NCBI RefSeq assembly: GCF_900115625.1 | Contig: NZ_FOXD01000003.1 | Coordinates: forward strand, 124,001-188,000 | From: Salibacterium halotolerans | GTDB lineage: Bacteria; Bacillota; Bacilli; Bacillales; Marinococcaceae | DNA length: 64,000 bases | Reading direction: 5' to 3' | Shown: positions 54,662-63,048 of the stretch, piece by piece | Numbering within the stretch: the stretch's first letter is position 1 | Layout of the letters: every line of letters starts with the position of its first letter | Notes under the pieces: generated by a model | Database searches by the model: none | What the model was told of the DNA's origin: nothing | What the model saw: only the letters and a program-made list of their open reading frames with translations | Made by a program: the position numbers and the translations under genes

Positions 54662-55111
54662 ATGAATAAAGGACAACGACATATTAAAATCAGGGAATTC
54701 ATTTCCGAATATGATATCGAAACCCAGGATGAGCTGGTCGACCGTCTCAAAAACGGGGGCTACAATGTCACACAGGCAACCATTTCACGTGACATTAAAG
54801 AGCTTCATCTTGTAAAAGTGCCGACAGCTGACGGACGCTATAAATACAGTCTTCCGGCGGATCAGCGTTTTAATCCGCTTCAGAAATTAAAACGAGCCAT
54901 GATCGACAGTTTTATTGGAATTGATCAGACGGAAAATCTGATTGTAATGAAAACACTGCCGGGTAACGCCAATGCCGTAGCGGCTCTCATAGACAACCTG
55001 GACTGGGAGGAAATTATGGGAACCATTTGCGGAGATGATACCATTTTAATTATCTGCCGGGAGAAAGATCAGACGAGCGACATGATCGACCGGTTTCTGG
55101 ATATGCTTTAA
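54662..55111 (+). CDS. argR: Arginine repressor/activator ArgR (AhrC)
   Basis: A 149-residue ArgR with an N-terminal winged helix ([38 protein letters not shown]) and a C-terminal arginine-binding hexamerisation domain ([32 protein letters not shown]). It controls arginine synthesis and catabolism. It has its own leader after a 108-base gap and lies 24 bases before recN. Confidence 0.96.
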   Translation: MNKGQRHIKIREFISEYDIETQDELVDRLKNGGYNVTQATISRDIKELHLVKVPTADGRYKYSLPADQRFNPLQKLKRAMIDSFIGIDQTENLIVMKTLPGNANAVAALIDNLDWEEIMGTICGDDTILIICREKDQTSDMIDRFLDML

Positions 55112-55135
55112 TTTCATTTGGAGCGGGGTGCTGTC

Positions 55136-56857
55136 ATGCTCGAAGAGGTCACGATAAAAAATTTCGCCATCATTGAAGAACTGACCGTTCGATTCACAGA
55201 GGGCCTGACGGTTCTTACCGGGGAAACCGGTGCCGGTAAATCAATCATCATTGATGCCATCGGTTTGTTGATCGGCGGCCGGGGTTCAGTGGACTATGTG
55301 CGCCACGGGGAAAGCAGAGCTGAAATCGAAGGACTGTTCCACCTTGATGCTTCCCATCCTGCAAGGGAGGTGCTGGAACAGACAGGTATTGAAATGGAAG
55401 AAGATATGCTTATCCTTCGCAGAGACATTACCAATAAAGGGAAGAGCATCTGTAGAATAAACGGCAAACTGGTGACGCTTGCTGTTCTCAGACAGGTTGG
55501 TCAGTCGTTGGTCGATATTCATGGACAACACGAGCACCAGGATTTGATGCAGCAGGAAAAACATCTTTCTGTCCTCGACAGCTATGCCGGAAACAAACTC
55601 AGGAGTACATACAAGGATTATCTCGAGAGGTACCGAAGGTTCTCAAAGCTGAAAAACGACTGGAGAAAATGGCAGGAAAACGATCAGGAAACAGCAAACC
55701 GGCTGGATTTTATCCGCTATCAGTTTGATGAAATCGAAAAGGCGGAACTGGTTCCCGGTGAGGATGAGGAACTGGAGAAAGAAAAACACATTCTTGCCAA
55801 TGGAGAAAAGCTCTACACCCAGATCGGCCATGCGTATGAAAGTCTTTACGGTGAAGGCAGAGGTTTAGACTGGGCGGGACTTGCTGTCAATCATGCAGAA
55901 GAAGCAGCATCGATTGATGAAGACATGAATCCGATTTTAGAATCATTACAGACTACGTATTATACCCTGGAAGAAGCTACGTTTTCGCTGCGTGAAAAGA
56001 TGGACGCCATTTCTTTTGATCCCGAGCGGCTGAACGAAATTGAAGCCAGGCTTGAAGAGCTGAAGAAACTGAAGCGTAAATACGGAGACACCGTCACGGA
56101 CATTCTTGCCTTTGCATCCAGGCTGGAAGAAGAAGTGGAGTCATTGTCCAATAAAGAAGAAAAACTGGAAGAAATGGAAAAAGAACTGCATGAAACTGCT
56201 CTTGATCTTCAGGCCGAAGCGGATACGCTCACTGATTTGAGAAAACAGGCAGGTGAGAAGCTGGTAGAAGACGTAAAACAGCAGCTTCAGGATCTCTTTA
56301 TGGAAAATGCTGCTATGGAAGTGCGTGTTACACCTGCTTCAAGTGGAGTATCTTATGAATGGGAGCACGGGAGAACTGTATTTAATGAAAATGGACAGGA
56401 TAACGTGGAATTTCTGATGGCAGCCAACGCGGGCGAGCCATTGAAGCCGCTGTCCAAAACAGCTTCAGGCGGAGAATTGTCAAGAATCATGCTGGCGCTG
56501 AAGACATTGCTCTCCGGGTATCAGAATGTAACAAGTATCATCTTTGATGAAGTGGATACGGGTGTGAGCGGCCGGGTCGCCCAGGCTATTGCAGAAAAAA
56601 TTTACAATGTATCGACCGGTGCGCAGGTATTGTGCATATCCCATCTCCCTCAGGTGGCTGCTATGGCGGATACCAATTTGTATATCGAAAAAAAAGAGCA
56701 GAACGATCGTGTAACGACCAATATCAAACCGCTTGAAGATAGTCGGAAAACGGATGAAATTGCCAGAATGATTTCCGGAGTCGAAGTAACCGAATTGACA
56801 AGAGACAATGCCAATGAGCTGTTGTCGATGGCAGAAAAAATCAAAACCAATTCATGA
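55136..56857 (+). CDS. recN: DNA repair protein RecN
   Basis: A 573-residue SMC-like ATPase. Walker A is LTGETGAGKSII near residue 33, long coiled coils fill about 150-370, and the signature TASGGELSRIMLALK and Walker B IIFDEVDTGVSG follow. It tethers DNA ends in double-strand break repair. ATG 55136 is used; the N-terminus MLEEVTIKNFAIIEEL is the RecN consensus, so the upstream six codons are not needed. Confidence 0.96.
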   Translation: MLEEVTIKNFAIIEELTVRFTEGLTVLTGETGAGKSIIIDAIGLLIGGRGSVDYVRHGESRAEIEGLFHLDASHPAREVLEQTGIEMEEDMLILRRDITNKGKSICRINGKLVTLAVLRQVGQSLVDIHGQHEHQDLMQQEKHLSVLDSYAGNKLRSTYKDYLERYRRFSKLKNDWRKWQENDQETANRLDFIRYQFDEIEKAELVPGEDEELEKEKHILANGEKLYTQIGHAYESLYGEGRGLDWAGLAVNHAEEAASIDEDMNPILESLQTTYYTLEEATFSLREKMDAISFDPERLNEIEARLEELKKLKRKYGDTVTDILAFASRLEEEVESLSNKEEKLEEMEKELHETALDLQAEADTLTDLRKQAGEKLVEDVKQQLQDLFMENAAMEVRVTPASSGVSYEWEHGRTVFNENGQDNVEFLMAANAGEPLKPLSKTASGGELSRIMLALKTLLSGYQNVTSIIFDEVDTGVSGRVAQAIAEKIYNVSTGAQVLCISHLPQVAAMADTNLYIEKKEQNDRVTTNIKPLEDSRKTDEIARMISGVEVTELTRDNANELLSMAEKIKTNS

Positions 56858-56887
56858 AAAGCCCACCTTTATTGGTCGGCTTTTTTA
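56857..56887 (+). terminator. Terminator after recN
   Basis: AAAAGCC.ACC pairs with GGT.GGCTTTT around TTTATT, followed by six T. It starts at the recN stop codon. Confidence 0.85.
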
Positions 56888-56972
56888 TTCTCTCCCCCTT
56901 ATAAATCATGTTGCGGGAGGCAACATTAGAACTACAGCAGAACAATAAAAGCGGGGATGAGGAGGAAAGGAT

Positions 56973-58184
56973 ATGGATTGGGGGAGAAAAGCGGCAGGGC
57001 TTTTTTTATTAGCTTTATTTGCAGCACTCTTAATGAATGATACCGTGCAGTCTTATTTAAAAATACCGAATCAGATTACAACTTTCGAAACAGCCGCAGA
57101 ATATTTTAAAAAGGCGGAAAAAGATGAGGACTGGAAAGTCACAGATATTACACCTTCTTCGGCAGCTGTGAAAGCAGGCATGCTGCCCGCGAAACGAACG
57201 GAAATAAATAAAATTCCTGAGCTTCGTGTGATACCAGGCGGCCAATCGATCGGGGTGAAACTGCAGTCCAAGGGAGTCATGATAATCGGTTTCCACGATA
57301 TTCTCTCTGATGGCAGGCGTTACTCACCAGCCGAAGAAGCCGGGTTGGAAGCCGGTGATCAAATCATTGAAATGGATGGAGAAGAAATAAAGGATCTCGA
57401 AGATGTTGTGAAGATGGTCGATAACAAAGAAAAAAACGAAATAAAAGTAAAGGTAAGACGAAAACAAAAGGTAATCGAAAAAAAGATTCCCCTTCACAGC
57501 GAAAAAGACAAAAAGGTAATGGGAGCTTACATCCGCAACGCCGCTTCGGGAATCGGCACGTTAAGTTTTTATGAACCAGACGAAGGAAAATTCGGCGCCC
57601 TGGGGCATGTCATAGCTGATGCTGATACAAAAAAACCTATATCTGTTGACAACGGAAAAGTCATGAAGTCAAGTGTCACATCGATTGAACGGGGCAGTGA
57701 CGGGAAACCGGGAGAAAAACAGGCGTCGCTTTCAAGGGATCAGGAGCCGCTTGGAAACGTGACAAAAAATACGTCTTTTGGGGTGTTCGGCACATTAAGC
57801 CCGGATAAATTAAACGAGCGCGAACCTATGCCGGTAGCGTTTGCCGACGAAGTAAAAACCGGTCCGGCAAAGATACTGACGGTGCTGGAAGGAGAAAAAG
57901 TCGAGGCTTTTGATATCGAAATTGTACAGTCCATGCCACAGATGAAAGCAGCTTCAAAAGGAATGGTCATTAAGGTAAAAGACGATGAACTCATGGAGAA
58001 AACAGGTGGTATTATTCAGGGAATGAGCGGCAGCCCGATCATTCAGAATGGAAAAATTGCAGGCGCTGTAACCCATGTGTTTGTGAATGATTCCTCATCC
58101 GGCTATGCGTGCCACATTGAATGGATGCTTGAAGAAGCAGGAATAGATACATTCCAGGAACAGCGCAATAATGCTGCATCGTGA
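56973..58184 (+). CDS. spoIVB: SpoIVB serine peptidase
   Basis: A 403-residue forespore-secreted S55 peptidase that triggers pro-sigma K processing. It has an N-terminal membrane segment, a PDZ domain (about residues 95-170; LSDGRRYSPAEEAGLEAGDQII) and the peptidase domain with the catalytic His in FGALGHVIADAD and the catalytic Ser in GMSGSPIIQNGK. GAGGAGGAAAGG precedes ATG 56973. Immediately after its stop lies the inverted-repeat element. The order recN-spoIVB-spo0A is as in B. subtilis. Confidence 0.95.
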   Translation: MDWGRKAAGLFLLALFAALLMNDTVQSYLKIPNQITTFETAAEYFKKAEKDEDWKVTDITPSSAAVKAGMLPAKRTEINKIPELRVIPGGQSIGVKLQSKGVMIIGFHDILSDGRRYSPAEEAGLEAGDQIIEMDGEEIKDLEDVVKMVDNKEKNEIKVKVRRKQKVIEKKIPLHSEKDKKVMGAYIRNAASGIGTLSFYEPDEGKFGALGHVIADADTKKPISVDNGKVMKSSVTSIERGSDGKPGEKQASLSRDQEPLGNVTKNTSFGVFGTLSPDKLNEREPMPVAFADEVKTGPAKILTVLEGEKVEAFDIEIVQSMPQMKAASKGMVIKVKDDELMEKTGGIIQGMSGSPIIQNGKIAGAVTHVFVNDSSSGYACHIEWMLEEAGIDTFQEQRNNAAS

Positions 58185-58217
58185 TAAAAGAGCCTGGGAC
58201 AAAACCATTAAATGAAT

Positions 58218-58259
58218 AAAAAATTCCGAACGATTCCGGGGGAGTTGTTCGGAATTTTT
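58218..58259 (+). terminator. Probable terminator of spoIVB inside the element
   Basis: AAATTCCGAAC pairs with GTTCGGAATTT, with A-run and T-run on the outer sides and a GC-rich loop. Confidence 0.75.
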
Positions 58260-58300
58260 GTTCTGCATCGTGCACCGCTCCGTCAAAATCCTTCGCTTTC

Positions 58301-58376
58301 ACTCCAGAGTACAAGCGCGACATCGATTCGCTGGGGCTCATCGTGTCTTCTTTGCCGCGGGCAGCGCTTCAGCTTC
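58301..58376 (-). repeat. Reversed copy of the 54-base repeat
   Basis: Read on the minus strand it matches the units at 29823-29930 (GAAGACACGATGAGCCC, then GAATCGATGTCGC and CTCTGGAGT) plus the preceding GCGCTGCCCGCG block. Confidence 0.85.
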
Positions 58377-58403
58377 TTCATACGGGCTATCACCCGTATG
58401 AAG
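58376..58403. repeat. 11-bp palindrome
   Basis: CTTCATACGGG and CCCGTATGAAG form a perfect stem with a 6-base loop, adjoining the repeat copy. Confidence 0.8.
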
Positions 58404-58604
58404 GGATCTTCAGTCGCAGCTCTTCCCGCTGGAGTCGAAGTATTTTGACTACGCTTTATCAGTGCTCTTTCATTTAGAATTTAAAATTGTTCGTGTTCAC
58501 ATTACTATTTTTATTTTTGTCCCAGTCTCTTTTGTTCATTTGTATCATCAGTCGACCAATTATTTTATAGTGGAAAGTATGGTAAACTGAATATGAAAAG
58601 ATTT

Positions 58605-58642
58605 TTCGACAAATACATACTTAATACGGGTCAAACGTCGAA
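58605..58642. promoter_or_regulatory. 0A boxes upstream of spo0A
   Basis: TTCGACAAA (58605-58613) is a perfect reversed 0A box, and AACGTCGAA (58634-58642) is a close match in direct orientation. These are binding sites for phosphorylated Spo0A and fit the known autoregulation of spo0A. No clear sigma H promoter could be assigned nearby. Confidence 0.7.
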
Positions 58643-58792
58643 TAAAGTCGCAAATCAAAGAAATGTAGAGATAACACTTTCTAATCAATTTTTTTAAAGA
58701 AATTTGAAAAATTTGAAGGGTTATTGGTATTGTTGTTGAAATAAAATACTGAGAGTGAAACCTTGTAATTAAAATTGAGGAGGTACATGCCA

Positions 58793-59584
58793 GTGAGTAG
58801 TAACATTAAAGTATGTGTGGCCGATGACAACAGAGAATTGGTCGGCCTTTTGAATGAGTACATCGGCGCTCAGGGAGACATGGAAGTGACAGGATATGCG
58901 TACAACGGGCAGGAGTGTTTGAAAATCGTAGAGGATTCCAGTCCGGATGTCCTCGTTCTTGACATTATTATGCCTCATCTTGATGGTCTTGCGGTTCTTG
59001 AGAAACTGTATACCGCTTCTGCTCCAATGCCTAAAATTATTATGCTGACCGCTTTCGGCCAGGAGGAAGTAACAAAAAAAGCGGTAAACCTGGGGGCCGC
59101 TTATTACGTACTTAAACCGTTTGACATGGAGACTCTGATTTCCAACATCAGGGAAGTCAGTCAGGAGCAGATGTCTTCGTTTGTTCCAAATGGCAGTGTT
59201 ATCAGAGAAACCCCGGAGAAAACGGGAACAGTCAATCTAAGCCAGAGCATTACGAATATTATCCATGAAATTGGCGTTCCCGCGCATATTAAGGGATATA
59301 TGTATCTGCGCGAAGCCATAACGATGGTGTATAATGATATCGACCTGCTCGGCTCCATTACAAAAGTGCTGTATCCCGATATTGCCAAGAAATATGACAC
59401 AACTTCCAGCAGAGTGGAGCGCGCCATTCGTCATGCCATTGAAGTAGCCTGGAGCCGCGGCAACGTGGATTCTATATCCCGGATGTTCGGTTACACCGTC
59501 AACGTATCCAAAGCCAAGCCCACCAACAGTGAATTTATCGCAATGGTCGCTGACAAATTACGGCTTGAACATATGGTGAGTTGA
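58793..59584 (+). CDS. spo0A: Sporulation master regulator Spo0A
   Basis: A 263-residue response regulator. The receiver domain holds the acidic pair in [10 protein letters not shown], the phosphorylated Asp in [11 protein letters not shown] near residue 56 and the lysine in YVLKPFDME. The C-terminal sigma-factor-like DNA-binding domain starts near residue 150 ([36 protein letters not shown]). GTG 58793, eight bases after GAGGAGGT, is chosen over ATG 58787 and matches the GTG start known for B. subtilis spo0A. Confidence 0.97.
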   Translation: MSSNIKVCVADDNRELVGLLNEYIGAQGDMEVTGYAYNGQECLKIVEDSSPDVLVLDIIMPHLDGLAVLEKLYTASAPMPKIIMLTAFGQEEVTKKAVNLGAAYYVLKPFDMETLISNIREVSQEQMSSFVPNGSVIRETPEKTGTVNLSQSITNIIHEIGVPAHIKGYMYLREAITMVYNDIDLLGSITKVLYPDIAKKYDTTSSRVERAIRHAIEVAWSRGNVDSISRMFGYTVNVSKAKPTNSEFIAMVADKLRLEHMVS

Positions 59585-59612
59585 CAAACGTTCGAATCAT
59601 AAATGATAAGAT

Positions 59613-59654
59613 ACCTCCTATTTCTGGGTTCACCCTTGGATAGGAGGTTTTTTT
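59613..59654 (+). terminator. Terminator after spo0A
   Basis: ACCTCCTAT pairs with ATAGGAGGT across an 18-base loop, followed by a T-run. Confidence 0.85.
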
Positions 59655-59716
59655 ATGGATATTGATTGTGTTCCACAGTCATTTTTTGAAACGAAGAGGG
59701 CATCCCCCGCATTTTT

Positions 59717-59881
59717 CTATTCCTGAATATAGGAATGAAACAGTGCAGCCAGTCTGTCGTTAATCGGTCTCATCTGTTCAATGCGCTCTTTTTCCGGATC
59801 ATACTGAATGGTGTAGTTCTCCCCATTATAGGTACTGACATACATGTCAAATCCGTGTCTGGATTCCATGTACTGAAACAT
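59717..59881 (-). CDS. 54-residue protein, minus strand, unknown
   Basis: ATG at 59881 on the minus strand, five bases after AAAGGAGGG, opens a 54-codon frame. The product begins MFQYMESRHGFDMYVSTYNG and continues with an acidic-to-mixed helix (ERIEQMRPINDRLAALF). The pattern of strands followed by a helix looks like a real folded small protein. It lies between spo0A and divergent steA. Not recognised. Confidence 0.65.
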   Translation of the reverse strand: MFQYMESRHGFDMYVSTYNGENYTIQYDPEKERIEQMRPINDRLAALFHSYIQE

Positions 59882-59988
59882 GTTTTCCCTCCTTTACGAG
59901 CCCGTTGTACTAACGTGGCATCTTTCTGTTGCATTTATGCATGTTTTCCCCTGTTTTCTGTCCATACTAGGGAAAGGAGGCGAAAAGA

Positions 59989-61092
59989 GTGGAAAAATGG
60001 ACAGGAAGAGCCAAATATCATGAATGGACGAAACAGCTTGCATACGTGCTTAATCCGGGAGAGATTGCGGTCCTTTGCCATGAAGATATCGATGCAGCGG
60101 CAGCAGACAGTTTGATTCATGCCGGCGCCGGTGCTGTGCTGAACATAAAAGTTTCCATGAGCGGCCGTATTCCGCAGGATGGTGTGCAGCGTCTGATAGA
60201 CGAAAACATTCCCGTTTTTGACATACAGACAGAAGGGATCGGTTCGTGTATTCATGAAAGAGACGTTGAAATCCGTGGCAGCAGACTGTTTCTTCTTTAC
60301 AGCGGCAGGCTTTTGGAAATGGCGCTTCTCATGCGTTATACCGGAGAACGGATAGACAGCTTGAAAAACCAGGCGGAATCAAGGCGGGGAGATTTATTGG
60401 AGTCCTTCATGCAGAACAGCCTTGCCCATGCCGGAAGGGAACTGTCGTCCTTTTTGGAGCAGTGGCACGCATGGGAAAGTGGAAGCTTATTCGCCGGCAG
60501 AGACGTATGTATTGTGATTCGGGGGGCGGATTATATAAAAGACCTTGATGTTGCAAAGAATTATATTCTTCCGGGAAATACGTGCTGGATTGCGGTAGAC
60601 GGGGCAGCTGATGGTATGAGGCGCATCGGGATCCAGCCTGATTATATCATTGGCGACATGGATTCTGTCAGTTCGACCTCGCTGCAATGCGGCGCTCAAT
60701 TATTTGTACATCAGGGACCTCATGGAGAAGCTCCAGGACTTCAAAAGATCAACCGCTGTCATGTGGATGCGGACATGATCCAGTTTACCGGGTTAAGTGA
60801 AGACGTTGCTGCAGCGTTCGCGCTGAAAGAAGACGCGTCGAGAATTTATATGGTGGGAGGCCACCGTGATATGGAAGAATATCTTTGCAAAGGAAGAAAA
60901 GGGATGGGATCTTCGCTGTTAATGCGGATGCTTGCCGGCAGTCGTTTTATTGATCTAAAGGGGATACATCATGCTGGAAACTGGTATGGTAAAAGGCGGA
61001 GGACAAAGGAAAAAACAAAACGCCGGCATCCTTTTCCATTCAGAGAAACAGCAGTGCTCCGCCGATTGGAAGGAGGAAGTTCAAAGTCGTGA
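59989..61092 (+). CDS. steA: SteA-like cytokinetic ring protein
   Basis: A 367-residue protein with a thiamin pyrophosphokinase-like domain in the middle (about residues 165-260; CWIAVDGAADGMRRIGIQPDYIIGDMDS), an N-terminal domain with VLCHEDIDAAAADSLI and a C-terminal hydrophobic helix (GSSLLMRMLAGSRFIDLKG). This layout is that of SteA, first described as a division-linked protein in Corynebacterium. GTG 59989 follows GGAAAGGAGG. It overlaps the downstream glycosyltransferase by four bases. A role in division is inferred. Confidence 0.82.
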   Translation: MEKWTGRAKYHEWTKQLAYVLNPGEIAVLCHEDIDAAAADSLIHAGAGAVLNIKVSMSGRIPQDGVQRLIDENIPVFDIQTEGIGSCIHERDVEIRGSRLFLLYSGRLLEMALLMRYTGERIDSLKNQAESRRGDLLESFMQNSLAHAGRELSSFLEQWHAWESGSLFAGRDVCIVIRGADYIKDLDVAKNYILPGNTCWIAVDGAADGMRRIGIQPDYIIGDMDSVSSTSLQCGAQLFVHQGPHGEAPGLQKINRCHVDADMIQFTGLSEDVAAAFALKEDASRIYMVGGHRDMEEYLCKGRKGMGSSLLMRMLAGSRFIDLKGIHHAGNWYGKRRRTKEKTKRRHPFPFRETAVLRRLEGGSSKS

Positions 61093-61769
61093 ATGTCAGT
61101 GTCATCATTCCTGCGTTTAATGAAGAACAACATGTTCGAAAAACAATACACGCTGTCCGGAACGGCGGATGGGCCGGCGAGATTATTGGAGTCAACGACG
61201 GCAGCAGCGACCGGACCGGGCGGATCCTGGAATATACATGTGATACCGCTGTATCGTTCATAAAGAATCAGGGAAAAACCGCAGCAGCGAAAGCTGGTTG
61301 GATGGCAGCCGGTGGAGACGTTATCGTCACCCTCGATGCGGATCTGGGTGAGAGTGCTGTTCATGGTGCCCTGCTGCTGGATCCATTGTATCAAGGCACA
61401 GCGGATCTGGTGATTGGAACGGCGCGTTCAAAAAAACGAGAAGGAATGGGATTCCTGAAAAAAAGGGTGCAGCACGCTATGAGAGAGAGGTGCGGCCTTT
61501 CTTTAGACATGCCGTTATCCGGGCAGCGGGCTTTTTTCCGGGAGCATCTTGACTTGTTTCATCATGTTCAGGCAGAGCGCTTTGCCCTTGAAACCATGAT
61601 GAATCTTCATGCACACGAGACAGGCCTGCTGATTCAGGAAGTGGAGGCTCCTTTTTTGCATCAGGGCAAAGGGGCAGGTCTCACCGGATTTATACACCGG
61701 GGGAGACAATGGCTGGAGGTGGAACGTTGTTTGAGGAAATACGGACGATCATCCTCTGCTCCGCGGTAA
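61089..61769 (+). CDS. Family 2 glycosyltransferase
   Basis: A 226-residue GT2 enzyme: IIPAFNEEQHVRKTI at the start, EIIGVNDGSSDRTG, and a DXD-type motif in VTLDADLGES near residue 84. It lacks C-terminal membrane helices, so it is a cytoplasmic or membrane-surface transferase, perhaps using a polyprenyl phosphate acceptor as in dolichyl-phosphate sugar synthases. It starts inside the end of steA and overlaps the next gene. Confidence 0.85.
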   Translation: MNVSVIIPAFNEEQHVRKTIHAVRNGGWAGEIIGVNDGSSDRTGRILEYTCDTAVSFIKNQGKTAAAKAGWMAAGGDVIVTLDADLGESAVHGALLLDPLYQGTADLVIGTARSKKREGMGFLKKRVQHAMRERCGLSLDMPLSGQRAFFREHLDLFHHVQAERFALETMMNLHAHETGLLIQEVEAPFLHQGKGAGLTGFIHRGRQWLEVERCLRKYGRSSSAPR

Positions 61770-62536
61770 TATTTCTTTACTGGGCAGCGGTTTCCCGGTT
61801 GTTTCGGTGGATGGAATGGAATGTCAGCAATTACAGAGGACGGACGGTGACATTTTCAGCTGGTGCTTTCCTGCTTCTTTTCGTTTGGCTGTATACATTG
61901 TACGGGCGGACGCCGGAAGCAGGAGTATTTTTTGTGTATACTGGTGCCGTTTGGACGGCAGGCTGGATCGATGATATAAAAGGAAGTACGTATCCGAAAG
62001 GAATCCAGGGTCATCTCCGATTGATTAAAAACAAAAAAAGGCTTACCACCGGTGTCGTAAAAATAGTCATTACATTACCGGCTTCAGCCTGGGCAGCGGT
62101 GTATGCAGGTGAGCAGGCTGCCGGCATAGCAGCTGCTTTTCTGCTGTTTGTTCTTTCTCCTCATGTTTGTAATCTGCTCGATACAAGACCACTGCGGGTA
62201 TGGAAATGGTCGGCCTGTCATGCTGCGTTGTTTTTGTTTTTTATAAAAGAGGGCGGGGGCGTGCCGTTGTCCGCGGCAGGGCTGGCGCTCATCGGAGGCG
62301 CAGCATGGGCTGTGCTTGAAGGGACGGAACGCACTCTTCTTGGAGACAACGGAGCTGCTGCTGCAGGGGCGGCAATGGCGTGGGCAGCCGTCTTCATACT
62401 CCCTCTGTTTGTTCAATGGTTTATTATTATTGTCTATGCTCTTCTTACGGTACTTTCAGAATATTTCTCTTTCCACCATGCCATCACCAGGATCCCGCTT
62501 CTCGCCGGTTTGGATCAGGCCGGGAGAAAAAAATAG
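61727..62536 (+). CDS. MraY/WecA-like polyprenyl-phosphate glycosyl-1-phosphate transferase
   Basis: A 269-residue polytopic protein (about nine membrane segments). It has the family loops GWIDDIKGSTYPKGIQGHLR with the DD pair, LLDTRPLRVWKW, and LLGDNGAAAAGAA, in the same order as MraY/WecA enzymes that put a sugar-phosphate on undecaprenyl phosphate. It is shorter than MraY, and the GDNG differs from the usual GDTGS. TTG 61727 follows GGAGGTGG; ATG 61709 is an alternative. It overlaps the GT2 gene by 43 bases, so the three genes form one unit. Confidence 0.75.
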   Translation: MFEEIRTIILCSAVIFLYWAAVSRLFRWMEWNVSNYRGRTVTFSAGAFLLLFVWLYTLYGRTPEAGVFFVYTGAVWTAGWIDDIKGSTYPKGIQGHLRLIKNKKRLTTGVVKIVITLPASAWAAVYAGEQAAGIAAAFLLFVLSPHVCNLLDTRPLRVWKWSACHAALFLFFIKEGGGVPLSAAGLALIGGAAWAVLEGTERTLLGDNGAAAAGAAMAWAAVFILPLFVQWFIIIVYALLTVLSEYFSFHHAITRIPLLAGLDQAGRKK

Positions 62537-62552
62537 CGGGAATCCGGCTATT
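62530..62552. terminator. Weak terminator between MraY-like gene and yqzF
   Basis: AAATAGC pairs with GCTATTT, with A-rich and T-rich flanks, at the convergent gene ends. Confidence 0.5.
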
Positions 62553-62787
62553 TCGATTTTACTCTGCGGCGGATGCCCGGCTTATTATTTTTACGGTCCC
62601 GGTGCAGCACGAATCCGGCAATAAACCAGATACCAAATACGAGAAGCAGAAAACCTCCGGTAAACTGCATCCATAGAGCTGGAAACGGGGGATGCTGAAT
62701 CTGAAATAATGTGTCTCTCATCAGTTTTATTCCCACGACGGACAGGAAGCCCGGTATGACAAGTATCAGTAACGCGATGATGCGCAT
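62548..62787 (-). CDS. yqzF: DUF2627-family membrane protein YqzF
   Basis: A 79-residue protein with two membrane segments and a basic tail (RDRKNNKPGIRRRVKSK). It begins MRIIALLILVIPGFLSVVGI, the DUF2627/YqzF pattern. Start 62787 is seven bases after AAGGAG. In B. subtilis yqzF precedes the branched-chain acid (bkd) operon, and the same is seen here. Confidence 0.85.
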   Translation of the reverse strand: MRIIALLILVIPGFLSVVGIKLMRDTLFQIQHPPFPALWMQFTGGFLLLVFGIWFIAGFVLHRDRKNNKPGIRRRVKSK

Positions 62788-63048
62788 GGGCATTCTCCTT
62801 GTTTGAAACGGGTAATGCATCCTGCTGTACGCAGAATGCCTGCGGCAGAGTCGTCTGCCCTTTTTTCAAATTTATTGTAATGGATGAAAAGCGGCGGCGC
62901 AAGTTATAAATGCCTGTACATGAAAGCAGAATAAAATGTTAAAATGAAATACTGAAAAGATGTCCTGCCGAATTGCTGGAAGAAGTCGTTCTAAACATGC
63001 TACAGTTTTTACATAGATACATGTAACAATAGAGAAGGAGGGATTGAA

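Larger units (their letters stand above)
58186..58533. repeat. 348-base element with 19-base terminal inverted repeats
   Basis: The ends (58186-58204 and 58515-58533) are inverted copies matching at 18 of 19 positions, with the core CTGGGACAAAA. Inside are a terminator-like hairpin, a reversed copy of the repeat found at 29.8 kb, and an 11-bp palindrome. There is no ORF and no clear target-site duplication. It resembles a MITE-like or terminator-bounded intergenic repeat and separates spoIVB from spo0A. Confidence 0.75.

Noticed and set aside
58681-58863. Minus-strand ORF over the spo0A start
   Set aside because: AT-rich chance frame covering the promoter region and the first spo0A codons.
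59655-59726. 23-codon frame directly after the spo0A terminator
   Set aside because: The start is in the terminator T-run and there is no ribosome site.
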